From Streptomyces spinoverrucosus (lineage in GTDB: Bacteria; Actinomycetota; Actinomycetes; Streptomycetales; Streptomycetaceae): a DNA stretch of 64,000 nucleotides. This document shows, in pieces, positions 53,003 through 61,291 of this stretch. Position 1 is the stretch's first letter; each line of letters starts with the position of its first letter. Below the pieces are notes generated by a model. It made no database searches and was not told where the DNA came from. It was given only the letters and a program-made list of their open reading frames with translations. Where the stretch lies: the NCBI RefSeq assembly GCF_006539505.1, contig NZ_BJND01000017.1:1-64000 (forward strand), written 5' to 3'. A program made the position numbers and the translations under genes.

Positions 53003-53412
53003 CGAACCGCCTCCAGAGTTGTGGCGACGTAGGGGTGCTGGAGAGCAGCGCGGAGAGCCTCCGTGTCGGTGAGGGTGTCGTCGTCAGGCAGCTCGCACCA
53101 CCCGCCGAACCAGTCGTCGAGCAGCTCCAGGCCGGGTGCGACGAGCCAGGAGTTGGTGGAGAGGTGCCGTACCGGCAGATCGTCCCAGCTGGTTGCGGTG
53201 CCGGTCGGGACGGCGTAGTAGAGACGCCCGTTGGGCCTGTCGTAGAGCACGGGGCCGACGGAAGTACCGATGCAGCGCAGGTAGGCCAGGGCTAGGAGGC
53301 CGATCTCGGCGGAGGTGCGCACGACGTCCCAGCCGTCGCCGACCTTCAGCAGCCGCAGCCCCGGCACGTCGTTCACCATGGGAGCTCTTCGCAACGCATC
53401 GCGCACGGACAT
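52999..53412 (-). CDS. hypothetical protein, prim-pol-like N-terminal type
   Basis: A 137-residue soluble protein. The order VGDGWDVVRTSAEIGLLALA, GPVLYDRPNGRLYYAVPTG, TATSWDDLP and LSTNSWLVAPG resembles a short Streptomyces family related to the N-terminal part of bifunctional primase-polymerases, but no catalytic acidic motif is evident. The start overlaps the previous stop (TGATG) and the end overlaps the DUF7848 gene. Function not assignable. Confidence 0.7.
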   Translation of the reverse strand: MSVRDALRRAPMVNDVPGLRLLKVGDGWDVVRTSAEIGLLALAYLRCIGTSVGPVLYDRPNGRLYYAVPTGTATSWDDLPVRHLSTNSWLVAPGLELLDDWFGGWCELPDDDTLTDTEALRAALQHPYVATTLEAVR

Positions 53413-53834
53413 CACGCATCCCCCTGCTGCCAGAAGCTGTGGCTCGCGCCGAGCGAAGAAGTGGATTCCGCGGTCGGCGTGAAGTGGCGGACCACGATCA
53501 GACGAGCGCCTGCTTTTGTTATCTGCCGCTTGCGCTCGGTGCCGAGGCCCTTCGGGCCGAGGTGGCTGAGAGCCGGAACCACGGCACCGTAGGCATCGGG
53601 GAGTTCGAGCGCGTCGAGCAGACCGACGAAGGCCGGGGACCGGATGATCACCGTGGAGTCGCGTTCGGTGAAGACACCGCACAGGGCCAGTTCGTGCCGT
53701 TCGCAGTACTCGGTGAGGCAGTCGACGAGCGCCGCGTGGCGGGGCAGCCGCCCGGTGACGTGGCGTAGGTAGCCGAAGACCTGGGGGAAGGCGACGGGGC
53801 GGCGTTCTGTGATGAGGTCGTCGTCCATGCCCAT
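53412..53834 (-). CDS. hypothetical protein, resolvase-N-terminal-like
   Basis: About 140 residues. The pattern FGYLRHVTGRLPRHAALVDC, LTEYCERHELALCGVFTERD, FVGLLDALELPDAYGAVVPA and LGTERKRQITKAGARLIVV recalls the serine-recombinase N-domain (YxR, then helix, strand and E-R-D). The catalytic Ser context is lacking. Start 53834 (MGMDDDL) or 53828 is uncertain because no good ribosome site is seen. It is first of the leftward set and diverges from the HTH-TPR regulator. Confidence 0.7.
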   Translation of the reverse strand: MGMDDDLITERRPVAFPQVFGYLRHVTGRLPRHAALVDCLTEYCERHELALCGVFTERDSTVIIRSPAFVGLLDALELPDAYGAVVPALSHLGPKGLGTERKRQITKAGARLIVVRHFTPTAESTSSLGASHSFWQQGDA

Positions 53835-53947
53835 AGCGTCGGCCGTCGTGAACGGCCTTGAAATGACCTGCTGTTGTACTTCCGTTGCACTTCCCACCCC
53901 ACGTCGTCACCGACAGTGCCTCCATACGTGACGGAGGGAGGTCATCC

Positions 53948-54991
53948 GTGGTCAGCGTGCAGCAATGGACAGGTCGGGAGGCGAGCGCCCTGCGCGCCGC
54001 GTTGCGTATGAGCACGCGCGCTTTCGCCGAGCACCTCGGTGTCGCGCTGCGCACGGTTGCGAAGTGGGAGAGCCTCGGCGCGGAGACACGGCCCCGACCG
54101 GACACCCAGGCCATCCTCGGCACCGCACTCGCACGGGCGGATTCCGCCGCCCAAGCCCGCTTCGAGGCAATGCTGTTCCCTGAGCGGAAGAGCGCGCGGC
54201 CGGCGGACTACGAGACCTGGACCGAGGACATCGAGCGCGCTGTTGTCTGCATCAGCCGTCAGGACTTCCCGTTCGCCTCAACCCTGTTGAACCGCTGGTT
54301 GGGCAGCCGTGCACCCCAGCAGCTGGACGACAAGGGGCTCTATTTGTACGGCCGTTCTCTCGTGCTCCTGGGCGACCTCCAGCGCGATCAGGGCGCGATC
54401 CTCGGCCCACTCTCCGCCCGCCACTCCTACCTGACTGCCCGCGGCATGTTCACCGAGCTCGACATCCCACGCCGGGTGGCTCAGATCGAGCTGTCCCTGG
54501 CCGTCGTTCAGGAAATGTCGGGCGAGTTGGAATCCTCCGCTCGCCACTACGAACTCCTCGCGGGGGACCAGCGCCTGAGCCCGCGTGACCGTGCCAGGGC
54601 GGGGCTGTGGGTGGGTACGGCGCTGAGCAAGGAGGGCGACAACGAGTACGCCACCAACGCGATGACGGCCGCCACTCGTGCCTTCGAGGACCTGGGCGAG
54701 CCGGAGGACTGGTCGGTCGCCCACCAGAAGCTGGCCCTGGCCCGTCGCGGTGCCGGCGACCTGAAGCAGGCACTGCACTACATCGACATCGCGCGCACCA
54801 CCGGCACGGTCGACTCCCCGATGCAGCGGGTGAGGCTGGACACCGCGTACGGGCACATCCTTCTGTCGGATGCGGCGACCCGGAATGATGGGCTGTCCGT
54901 CCTCGATCAGGCGGCACAGGTGGCCCGGCAGTACGGGCTGAGCCACCAGCTGCGCAGTATTGAGGGCATCCGAAAGGGCCAGCAAGGATGA
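53948..54991 (+). CDS. HTH regulator with TPR-like helical domain
   Basis: A 347-residue regulator. The N-terminal XRE-type HTH (residues ~5-60: ALRAALRMSTRAFAEHLGVA, RTVAKWESLGAETRPRPD) is followed by a helical repeat region with TPR character (LYGRSLVLLGDLQRDQGAIL, ALSKEGDNEYATNAMTAATR, LARRGAGDLKQALHYIDIAR). GTG 53948 follows GGAGGGAGG. It overlaps the next gene by 4 bases and likely controls the operon it heads, and perhaps the divergent genes. Confidence 0.88.
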   Translation: MVSVQQWTGREASALRAALRMSTRAFAEHLGVALRTVAKWESLGAETRPRPDTQAILGTALARADSAAQARFEAMLFPERKSARPADYETWTEDIERAVVCISRQDFPFASTLLNRWLGSRAPQQLDDKGLYLYGRSLVLLGDLQRDQGAILGPLSARHSYLTARGMFTELDIPRRVAQIELSLAVVQEMSGELESSARHYELLAGDQRLSPRDRARAGLWVGTALSKEGDNEYATNAMTAATRAFEDLGEPEDWSVAHQKLALARRGAGDLKQALHYIDIARTTGTVDSPMQRVRLDTAYGHILLSDAATRNDGLSVLDQAAQVARQYGLSHQLRSIEGIRKGQQG

Positions 54992-55677
54992 GCCAGGGAG
55001 TGCCAGTGCCGGAGCACCAGCAGCGCCAGATCACCGACGAGCAGTTCCACGACGCGACGCTGATCTGGAATTACCACCAGATGGGCCACGAGCTGCGGCC
55101 CTGCTCGGCGGCGATCGGCCTGGGCAGCCACGACCTCGGGGTCGCGACTACTGCGGTCGACCTTTATCGCGCTGGCCTTTTCCCGGTCGTGGTCTTCAGC
55201 GGCGGCAACAGCCCCACCACCCGCGCTCGCTTCCCGCGCGGCGAGGCCGTCCACTACCGCGAGCACGCGCTGAGCCTGGGGGTGCCGGACGAGGCGATCA
55301 TCGTGGAGTCGAAGGCCGCAAACACCGGCCAGAACATCACCTTCTCCCGCGAACTGCTGGCCGAGGCCGGGGTGGAAATGCAGTCGCTGCTGCTGATCTC
55401 CAAGCCGTACATGGAGCGCCGCTCGTATGCGACTTGCCGCAAGCTGTGGCCCGAGGCTGAGGTCGTGTGCGCCTCCGAGCCGCTGGAGTTGGACGACTAC
55501 ATCAAGTCCATCGGCGACGAGAAGCTCGTCGTCGACATGCTCGTCGGTGACCTGCAACGGGTGATCGAGTACCCGAAGCTCGGCTTCGCCGTCGAGCAGG
55601 ACGTACCGGGGGATGTGTATGACGCTTACGAGCGCCTCCTGGGCGCCGGCTTCGACAGCCGCCTCATCAGCACCTGA
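54988..55677 (+). CDS. YdcF/DUF218-family protein
   Basis: A 229-residue soluble protein. DUF218 landmarks are AAIGLGSHDLGVATTAVDLY, FPVVVFSGGNSPTTRARFPR, GEAVHYREHALSLGVPDEAI and ESKAANTGQNITFSRELLAE, then KPYMERRSYATCRKLWPEAE. YdcF members bind nucleotide-like ligands such as S-adenosylmethionine; the reaction is unknown. No membrane anchor is present, unlike many DUF218 proteins. Translationally coupled at both ends. Confidence 0.88.
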   Translation: MSQGVPVPEHQQRQITDEQFHDATLIWNYHQMGHELRPCSAAIGLGSHDLGVATTAVDLYRAGLFPVVVFSGGNSPTTRARFPRGEAVHYREHALSLGVPDEAIIVESKAANTGQNITFSRELLAEAGVEMQSLLLISKPYMERRSYATCRKLWPEAEVVCASEPLELDDYIKSIGDEKLVVDMLVGDLQRVIEYPKLGFAVEQDVPGDVYDAYERLLGAGFDSRLIST

Positions 55678-56413
55678 GCCGCCCAGCGCCGATGCGTCGG
55701 ACGGGCTGTGCGCGATCCACCAACCGAACCTGTTTCCCCGGCTGTCCACTCTGGCGAAGCTGTTCTCCGCCGACCTGTGGATCGTCCTGGACGACGTGCA
55801 GTTCGCCCGGCGCGACTACCAGCACCGCGCCCGTCTCGCCGCCCTGGACGATCCATCCCGACAGCAGTGGCTCACGCTCCCGACGCACCTTCCCCACGGG
55901 CGCCCGACGCTGATTAGCCAGGCACGGCTCGTTGATCCGCGTCGCTCGCGCCGGACGGTCCAGCTTCTCGTCCGCCAGTACTACGGCCGCAGCCCCTACT
56001 GGGGTGCTGTGTCCGAGGTACTGGACGCGCTCGACGAGTCGGGCCGTGTGGCCGACCTGGCGAGGACATCGACGATCGCCCTGCTCAGCGCTCTCGGCTG
56101 GTCGGGGAAGGTGCGGGACAGCAGTGAGATCCCGACCCGGCAAGGCCGCTCCGAGCGCCTCGCCGACCTTGCGGCAGCCACCGGCAGTACTCACTATCTG
56201 TGCGGCACCGGTGGTCTGCGTTACCTCGACGCTGGTCCTTTCGACGCCCACGGCATTCCCGTGCTGCCCTTCCACACCCCCGTGGGTAACCCGCTCTGGC
56301 GGTGGGCACGTCGATCCAGCAGCCTGTGGGCCCTGAGCAGGTTCGGGCCCGATGCGCTGGCCGATCAGCTGGCCGCCCAACGAGAAGCTCACCATCCTGG
56401 AGCCCACGCGTGA
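55613..56413 (+). CDS. WbqC-family protein
   Basis: About 265 residues. After a Ser/Ala/Pro-rich start overlapping the previous gene by 65 bases, the WbqC pattern begins: CAIHQPNLFPRLSTLAKLFS, WIVLDDVQFARRDYQHRARL and LTLPTHLPHGRPTLISQARL. TGSTHYLCGTGGLRYLDAGP and IPVLPFHTPVGNPLWRW follow. WbqC-like enzymes occur in polysaccharide and natural-product clusters; their chemistry is poorly defined. ATG 55613 or 55619 are possible starts, both just after GGGGGA. Confidence 0.88.
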   Translation: MCMTLTSASWAPASTAASSAPEPPSADASDGLCAIHQPNLFPRLSTLAKLFSADLWIVLDDVQFARRDYQHRARLAALDDPSRQQWLTLPTHLPHGRPTLISQARLVDPRRSRRTVQLLVRQYYGRSPYWGAVSEVLDALDESGRVADLARTSTIALLSALGWSGKVRDSSEIPTRQGRSERLADLAAATGSTHYLCGTGGLRYLDAGPFDAHGIPVLPFHTPVGNPLWRWARRSSSLWALSRFGPDALADQLAAQREAHHPGAHA

Positions 56414-56970
56414 CCGAGCCCACCACCAAGGAACCGCCCAAGAAGCCCTTCCTGTACGTCGTCGTCTGCGCGTGTGGCATCGCTGGTGACGTCGGTAAGC
56501 TGATCACCGCCACGCAGGAACGGAACTGGGACGTCGGAGTCGTCGCCACCCCGCAGGGCCTCGGCTTCCTTGACACCGAGGCGATCGAAGCCCAGACCGG
56601 CTACCCGATCCGCTCCGCTTGGCGTGCGCCCGGCGAGGCCCGGCCGCTGCCACCCGCGGACGCGATCGCGGTTGCGCCGGCCACCTTCAACACGGTCAAC
56701 AAGTGGGCCGCGGGCATCTCCGACACCCTCGCTCTGGGCATCCTGTGCGAGGCATATGGGATGGGCATCCCGACCGCTGTTCTGCCGTACCTGAACTCGG
56801 CCCAGGCCGCCCATCCCGCATACCGCCGGAGCTTTGAACACCTGCGTCAGATGGACGTACTGATCGGCTCGTACGAACCTCACCGGCCCAAGGTCGGCGG
56901 TGGCGCGGATCGATACCGATGGGAGGAGGCGTTGGAACTTCTCGCCCCTGTGGTGTGCGTGGCGACGTGA
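56410..56970 (+). CDS. EpiD/PPC-decarboxylase-like flavoprotein
   Basis: A 186-residue flavoprotein of the HFCD fold. It begins at the GTG overlapping the WbqC stop (GTGA). YVVVCACGIAGDVGKLITAT is the FMN loop, and ADAIAVAPATFNTVNKWAAG with ISDTLALGILCEAYGMGIPT matches the PASANT-like motif. Family members decarboxylate C-terminal Cys of peptides (EpiD, TvaF), or phosphopantothenoylcysteine, or carry flavin for prenyltransfer. The catalytic His of EpiD is not obvious. It is the last gene of the coupled operon. Confidence 0.86.
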   Translation: MTEPTTKEPPKKPFLYVVVCACGIAGDVGKLITATQERNWDVGVVATPQGLGFLDTEAIEAQTGYPIRSAWRAPGEARPLPPADAIAVAPATFNTVNKWAAGISDTLALGILCEAYGMGIPTAVLPYLNSAQAAHPAYRRSFEHLRQMDVLIGSYEPHRPKVGGGADRYRWEEALELLAPVVCVAT

Positions 56971-58644
56971 TCAGCGCTGTTGTCCCCTGGCCTCCGGAGC
57001 GGGTGGAGGCGGGGTTGGGCGTTGCGCGGCGTGTCGGGCGTTGGCTGCCTGGGCCTGGGGGCCAGGTGCGTGACGCTCGCCAAGTCGACGGATCCGCCAG
57101 GTCAAGGCGCGAGCGGGACTGCGGGCGTCGTCCAGCGTGCGTTGGCTGAGCGCCTGGTCGAGGAGCGTGGACACGTTGTGGCCTGCGGACTCTGCCTCGG
57201 CGAGCACGGTGGCCAGACCATCCCAGGCTCGGTCGTTGAGGATGCGTTCGGCGTGCTCGGGGACCGCCTGCTGCAGGTGGTAGGCGTAGCGGCGCTTGAT
57301 CTGAGTCCCCGGCGCTCGGGCGGCAAAGCGGGCCAGGACCGGTTCGGTGATCTGCACGTGAGCCGCCTGCAGGTGGACCAGCGCCTCTTCGGCCGCGGCC
57401 TCCTGCTGGGCGTGCTGCCGGGTGCGATGCCAGTGCACGGCGTAGGCAACCGCGGTGAGCGCTACGTCGATCAGCATCGCCAGGCCGGCACCGTCGCCGT
57501 GTCGCGCGGCGTCGTTCCAGATCATCTGGACACTGCGCCGCAGGACTCGGGCGCTGGAGTGGTCGGCGGCGATGCGGGAGTGAGTATCCCGCTCGAACGC
57601 CACGGCGGCCCGTTCCAGCTCGACCCGTGCTGCTACCTGGGCCGTGACGGGCAGCAGGTCGAGTACTCCGCCGAGCGCGGCCAGCTGGCCCTGAGCCACA
57701 CCGTCGTCGCTGCGGGTGAGGTGGTGGGGGATGCGTTCGGTGGAGGCGGTGGCCTGGTGCCAGGGGTTGCCCGGCTGGACGGTGACCGGCTCGGGAGCGG
57801 CCGTCGGCAGGCGCTTGCGGACCTGGGGCAGGGACAAGTCGCCGGAGAGGGTGGAGCCCGCGTACCAGATGGGTTCGCCTTGCTTGTTGACGTCACCGGG
57901 CAGGCTGACGCTGTAGCCGGTCACGTCCCCGGACGGTTCGGTCTTGGGCCGCACCGCCACACCCGATGCCTCCAGCAGAGCAAAGAACTCGGTCTCCGTG
58001 GAGGCGGCGGCCATCGCGCGACGGACACGTCGGCGCAGGATCTCGCGTGAGGGGGCGTCCTGGCCCAGGCGTTTGGCCTTGAAGTGCTCCTTGCTGGTGG
58101 GGCGTTTGGCGGCGGTGCCGTCACCGGGCTTCAACCGCCTCAGCCCGTAGTCGACTTCGATCTGGCGAGCCTCACGTTGGACGGCTCGGATGTCGAAGTC
58201 CCGTCTGGGGCGGCGGCCGTCCTGGCGTACGAGGGTGGCGGCGATGTGGATGTGGTCGTCAGCGTGCCGTACGGCCACCCAGCGGCAGGCTTCCGTGTCC
58301 CCGGCGGGGGCAACGCCGGCGGCGGCCACGATCCGGCGGGCGATCTCCGCCAACTGGGCGTCGGACAGGATGGGATCCTCGGGAGCGGCGCGGACCGGGC
58401 AGTGCCAGACCGTCGTCTTCGGGGCCTGGCGGCCGAGCATGGCCACCGGCTGGTCGAGCTGCGTGTAGAGCTGCTTCTGCACCTCCTTCGGGTCGCGGTG
58501 CGGGCTGCGGCCGGGATCGGGGGCGAAGTCGTTCCAGGACGCGACCAGGTGGGGGTCGACGTGCTCGTTGGCGTCGCCCTCGCCGAAGAGGTAGGCGATC
58601 AGACGGCGGGTACTGCCCCTGCCGGTGATGATCTTCGGTATCAC
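56971..58644 (-). CDS. relaxase / mobilization protein
   Basis: A 557-residue relaxase that would nick at oriT and lead the strand to a recipient. The N-terminal domain has MIPKIITGRGSTRRLIAYLF and the metal-binding His triad region WVAVRHADDHIHIAATLVRQ. A Tyr near residue 18 is a candidate nucleophile. The C-terminal half is helical and Ala/Gln-rich. The start overlaps the MobC stop by 4 bases. Its end abuts the flavoprotein operon end (convergent). Confidence 0.9.
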   Translation of the reverse strand: MIPKIITGRGSTRRLIAYLFGEGDANEHVDPHLVASWNDFAPDPGRSPHRDPKEVQKQLYTQLDQPVAMLGRQAPKTTVWHCPVRAAPEDPILSDAQLAEIARRIVAAAGVAPAGDTEACRWVAVRHADDHIHIAATLVRQDGRRPRRDFDIRAVQREARQIEVDYGLRRLKPGDGTAAKRPTSKEHFKAKRLGQDAPSREILRRRVRRAMAAASTETEFFALLEASGVAVRPKTEPSGDVTGYSVSLPGDVNKQGEPIWYAGSTLSGDLSLPQVRKRLPTAAPEPVTVQPGNPWHQATASTERIPHHLTRSDDGVAQGQLAALGGVLDLLPVTAQVAARVELERAAVAFERDTHSRIAADHSSARVLRRSVQMIWNDAARHGDGAGLAMLIDVALTAVAYAVHWHRTRQHAQQEAAAEEALVHLQAAHVQITEPVLARFAARAPGTQIKRRYAYHLQQAVPEHAERILNDRAWDGLATVLAEAESAGHNVSTLLDQALSQRTLDDARSPARALTWRIRRLGERHAPGPQAQAANARHAAQRPTPPPPAPEARGQQR

Positions 58645-59258
58645 CGGCCCTGCCTTCCCTCGGTGACCTGGGCGACGGCGGTGTCCACGTCGGCGAGCGA
58701 CGCTTCGACGCGGGCCAGGAGCCGGTGGACGACGTCCGGCTCGGGCCAGGCGCCGTCCTTGTGGAGGTGCCAGGTGAGCTGGTTGAGGTTGTTGCCGAGG
58801 CCGCCGAGCTGCCGGTTGGCGGCCATCAGCGCCTTCACCATGGCGCGGTAGTCGGCGATCGCAGCTGTGGGGTCCTGGGCGCGGGCCGCGGCGAGCGACG
58901 CTTCGGCAACGTAGCCGCCGATCTGCATACGGCTGAGCGCGGCGGCGTGGGCGAGGTCGGTGAACTCGCTGTCGCTGTAACGGGGGTGGACGCGACGCTC
59001 ACGCAGGCGCGGCTGACGCAGACGGCGCTGCGGCGTCGGCGTCTGCGCGGCGGTTGGCGAAGGTCTGGTGGCTCCCGTTTCGGTCGGCTTCCCCAGGCCA
59101 GCCGATCCCGCTGCCCCCTCGGCGCCGGGTGCCTCCGCCACCCCAGGGGCGGAGGTCGGGGAAGGACTCCTTACCCGACAACTTGCTGCGCTGTCTGGGG
59201 CTGAGGTGGTGTGCATCTGCTGTTGAGCTGTGGGGAGTTCGTGGTGCTGTTCGTGCAT
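58641..59258 (-). CDS. MobC-type mobilization accessory protein
   Basis: About 205 residues. A long disordered Pro/Ala/Ser/Thr-rich N-terminus leads to a MobC-like domain: ERRVHPRYSDSEFTDLAHAA, MQIGGYVAEASLAAARAQD and MAANRQLGGLGNNLNQLTWH. MobC helps open oriT for the relaxase. Start 59258 (ATG) is tentative; GTG 59297 in the same frame would start inside the inverted-repeat block. Confidence 0.85.
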   Translation of the reverse strand: MHEQHHELPTAQQQMHTTSAPDSAASCRVRSPSPTSAPGVAEAPGAEGAAGSAGLGKPTETGATRPSPTAAQTPTPQRRLRQPRLRERRVHPRYSDSEFTDLAHAAALSRMQIGGYVAEASLAAARAQDPTAAIADYRAMVKALMAANRQLGGLGNNLNQLTWHLHKDGAWPEPDVVHRLLARVEASLADVDTAVAQVTEGRQGR

Positions 59259-59299
59259 GGTGGTGCTCGGGTGGTGAGGGGGCGGGAGGCGTGTCACGT

Positions 59300-59419
59300 G
59301 CGTCGCATCCGTCCCATGCCTGGTCAGGACAGGTACGGACGCTCGGGCAGGTACGGAGAAGTCGGTCCCGGTGATGACATCCGTCCCCGCGCTGACCTGC
59401 GCGGGGACGGATGCGACGC
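59300..59419. promoter_or_regulatory. inverted-repeat block, candidate oriT
   Basis: Just upstream of mobC. A 16-bp arm (59300-59315, GCGTCGCATCCGTCCC) is exactly inverted at 59404-59419. Nested inside the right part is a perfect 15-bp hairpin (59378-59392 with 59399-59413, loop TGACCT). CAGGTACGGA is directly repeated at 59330-59339 and 59348-59357. Position ahead of mobC-relaxase and nested repeats fit an origin of transfer; a regulatory operator is the alternative. Confidence 0.6.
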
Positions 59420-59446
59420 AGTGATACGGACCCAGGGGGAGGTGGG

Positions 59447-60754
59447 TCAGCGGGCGTGTTTCGGGCCGGCGGGGCCGCCGGGTGGGCCGATGGGCGGCTG
59501 ACCCGCCGGGGCGACGGGCGGTTTGCTCTGGGCCAGGCGCGCGGGCGTGGCGTTGTGCGCGGGGGCGGGCGCCGTCTCGGTGAGGTCGGGGCAGTGCCGG
59601 GCCCAGCTGTCGAGGAACCGGTTACGGGCGTACCCCTTGGCCTGCCTGCCCTTGTCGAACCGGTAGTTGGCCGGGCGGATGTCGAAGTCCCGCAGCATTC
59701 TGCCCAGGTGGTAGGCGTTGAGCCTGTTGGCGCCGTGCTCTGCCCAGGGTGCGTCGGGGTCCTGGAGCAGGGCGGTGACCAGATCCAGGGCGGACAGGGC
59801 TTCGGGGTTGCCGTGTGCCTCGAAGACGCGATGGATGTCGCGCAGCAGCCGTGTCTTCAGGTTGGTCTGCTCGTCCTGGGCGGCCTCGAACCGGGTCATG
59901 GCCGCAAAGGCCGCACAGGCACGGGCGGGCCAGTGGCCGCCGGCCAAGTCGGCGATGATGACCAGCGGTTCCCAGGTGTCCGCCGCCCGGTCCTCCACCG
60001 GCATGGTCGGCGCCATGCGGCCGGCCGTGCCGTGCCGCGGGCCCAGCCAGACGGCCAGCTTGTCCCGCACCGCGTTCAGCTCCGGTGTGGCGTAGCGCGA
60101 GCGGAACGGGGTCACCTTCTCGCCCGGCTTGCGTTTTTGCATACGGAGCACGACCGCTCGGTCCGTGATCGTGTCGGGCAGGTCGCCGATCGAGGCCAGT
60201 GCGGCCATGGCGAAGGTCGGATACGGGGTCGGCTTGTGCTCCGGACCGGAGATGCGCCAGGCGGGCCGGTTGCGCTGATGTCCGGCGTTCAACAGGCCGC
60301 GCAATTCCTCGTTGTCGCCGGCCTTGCTGAAGATGGCGTCGGCCTCGTCCACCAGGATCGTGCGCGGATTCTTGCCGATGACGCGGCAGAGCACGGCCGT
60401 GGACATGTTCACCGTCATGATCGGCTGGTGGACGGTTTCGTGAAGTACGTCCAGAACACGGGACTTGCCGCAGCCCTTCGTCGGGCCTACGACCGCCAGA
60501 CGCGGCGCGTGCTGCAGAACGGTCTGGATGTGCGTGGCCGCCACCCACAGGGTGACCGCTGTCAGCGCCTCGTCACTGGGCAGCACGACGTACTTGCCGA
60601 TCGCCGCCCGCAACTCATCCAGCAGTTCCGCACCCTCACCGGAACCCCGTTCCGCAGGGTCTGCCGGTCCCCCATGAGGCCGGGAGCCGGTCCCGTGATC
60701 CGGTCCCCGTGCGTCGACGGGACCGGTCCCCTCCTGCTGGGCGGTTCCCGCCAC
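59447..60754 (-). CDS. DUF3631 P-loop ATPase of the mobile element
   Basis: A 435-residue protein. Walker A is RLAVVGPTKGCGKSRVLDVL and Walker B is RTILVDEADAIF, followed by GLLNAGHQRNRPAWRISG and DTITDRAVVLRMQKRKPGE. A C-terminal part with RDIHRVFEAHGNPEALSALD is winged-helix-like. DUF3631 ATPases are common on actinobacterial plasmids and integrative elements and are thought to act in replication. GTG 60754 is the first start in this frame after a TGA. The natural N-terminus is probably encoded in the overlapping frame upstream, so a frameshift is suspected. Confidence 0.85.
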   Translation of the reverse strand: MAGTAQQEGTGPVDARGPDHGTGSRPHGGPADPAERGSGEGAELLDELRAAIGKYVVLPSDEALTAVTLWVAATHIQTVLQHAPRLAVVGPTKGCGKSRVLDVLHETVHQPIMTVNMSTAVLCRVIGKNPRTILVDEADAIFSKAGDNEELRGLLNAGHQRNRPAWRISGPEHKPTPYPTFAMAALASIGDLPDTITDRAVVLRMQKRKPGEKVTPFRSRYATPELNAVRDKLAVWLGPRHGTAGRMAPTMPVEDRAADTWEPLVIIADLAGGHWPARACAAFAAMTRFEAAQDEQTNLKTRLLRDIHRVFEAHGNPEALSALDLVTALLQDPDAPWAEHGANRLNAYHLGRMLRDFDIRPANYRFDKGRQAKGYARNRFLDSWARHCPDLTETAPAPAHNATPARLAQSKPPVAPAGQPPIGPPGGPAGPKHAR

Positions 60755-61143
60755 GGGTTGTCAGTCCCCAGTGACTGGCGGGGACCGTGATCACGGTCCC
60801 CGTTGCGGTCCCCTGGTGCAACTGCAGCCTCTTGGGGACCGGTCCCCATTTTGGCGCTGCTGACCTGCGGGTTTGCGCCGGATGTCGATACGGGGACCGG
60901 GACGTGCGGGGACCGAGCAGCGGGCACTTCGCGGGGACGGTCCCCAACAGCGGCATCAGCAGACGGCTGGGGACGGTCCTCGTGTGCCTCCACATCCGCC
61001 GAATGCTCGACGGTCCCCGGCGCCGGGGACCGTGTGTCCGCCTGGTCCCTGCGGCGCCAGGGGATGCCTTCGCCGGGGACCGCGGGAGTGGGCCAGTCGG
61101 TCGGGGAGGTGTTCGTGGAGTTGGGGGACGTAGAGTCCTCCAT
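60562..61143 (-). CDS. probable N-terminal part of the DUF3631 protein in another frame
   Basis: The frame begins at ATG 61143 with SPTDWPTPAVPGEGIPWRRR, which resembles the usual N-terminus of DUF3631 proteins. It continues as disordered, charged sequence until it overlaps the downstream frame between 60754 and 60562. The two halves together would give one ~560-residue protein of normal layout. Most of this stretch is made of the GGGACC/GGTCCC words listed separately. A frameshift, slippage or two separate products are all possible. Confidence 0.5.
   Translation of the reverse strand: MEDSTSPNSTNTSPTDWPTPAVPGEGIPWRRRDQADTRSPAPGTVEHSADVEAHEDRPQPSADAAVGDRPREVPAARSPHVPVPVSTSGANPQVSSAKMGTGPQEAAVAPGDRNGDRDHGPRQSLGTDNPWREPPSRRGPVPSTHGDRITGPAPGLMGDRQTLRNGVPVRVRNCWMSCGRRSASTSCCPVTRR
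60665..61075. repeat. cluster of about 17 GGGACC/GGTCCC words
   Basis: By hand count about 17 copies of GGGACC or GGTCCC, mostly extended to GGGGACCG or CGGTCCCC, occur in both orientations in about 410 bp. Several are back to back (GGGGACCGGTCCCC near 60836, a perfect palindrome; another around GTGATCAC near 60785). The spacing is irregular and the words fall in all three frames, so the signal is in DNA rather than protein. They may be iteron-like or transfer-protein sites. Confidence 0.8.
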
Positions 61144-61291
61144 AGGCGTTCCTCTCCGGTGAGAGGCAGGACGGGCAAGGTCCCGCCCCTCACCAGCTCA
61201 TTCGTTCAGGGATGGGCGATCAGTTGGGAAGTCTTCGGCCCTCGGCGTTGGCGCGCCGGGGGCCGCTTCGTTGTCCGCGCCAGACGCGGGG

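Noticed and set aside
54278..55749. Minus-strand frames opposite the regulator and YdcF genes
   Set aside because: No motifs or ribosome sites. The plus-strand genes are recognisable and tightly coupled.
50240..56970. Reading the locus as an avionin/AviCys pathway (peptide, APH-type kinase, EpiD-like flavoprotein)
   Set aside because: The candidate peptide ends in GDDQPY rather than Cys, no HopA1-like or LanC-like partner is present, and the EpiD catalytic His is not evident. Kept only as a loose analogy.
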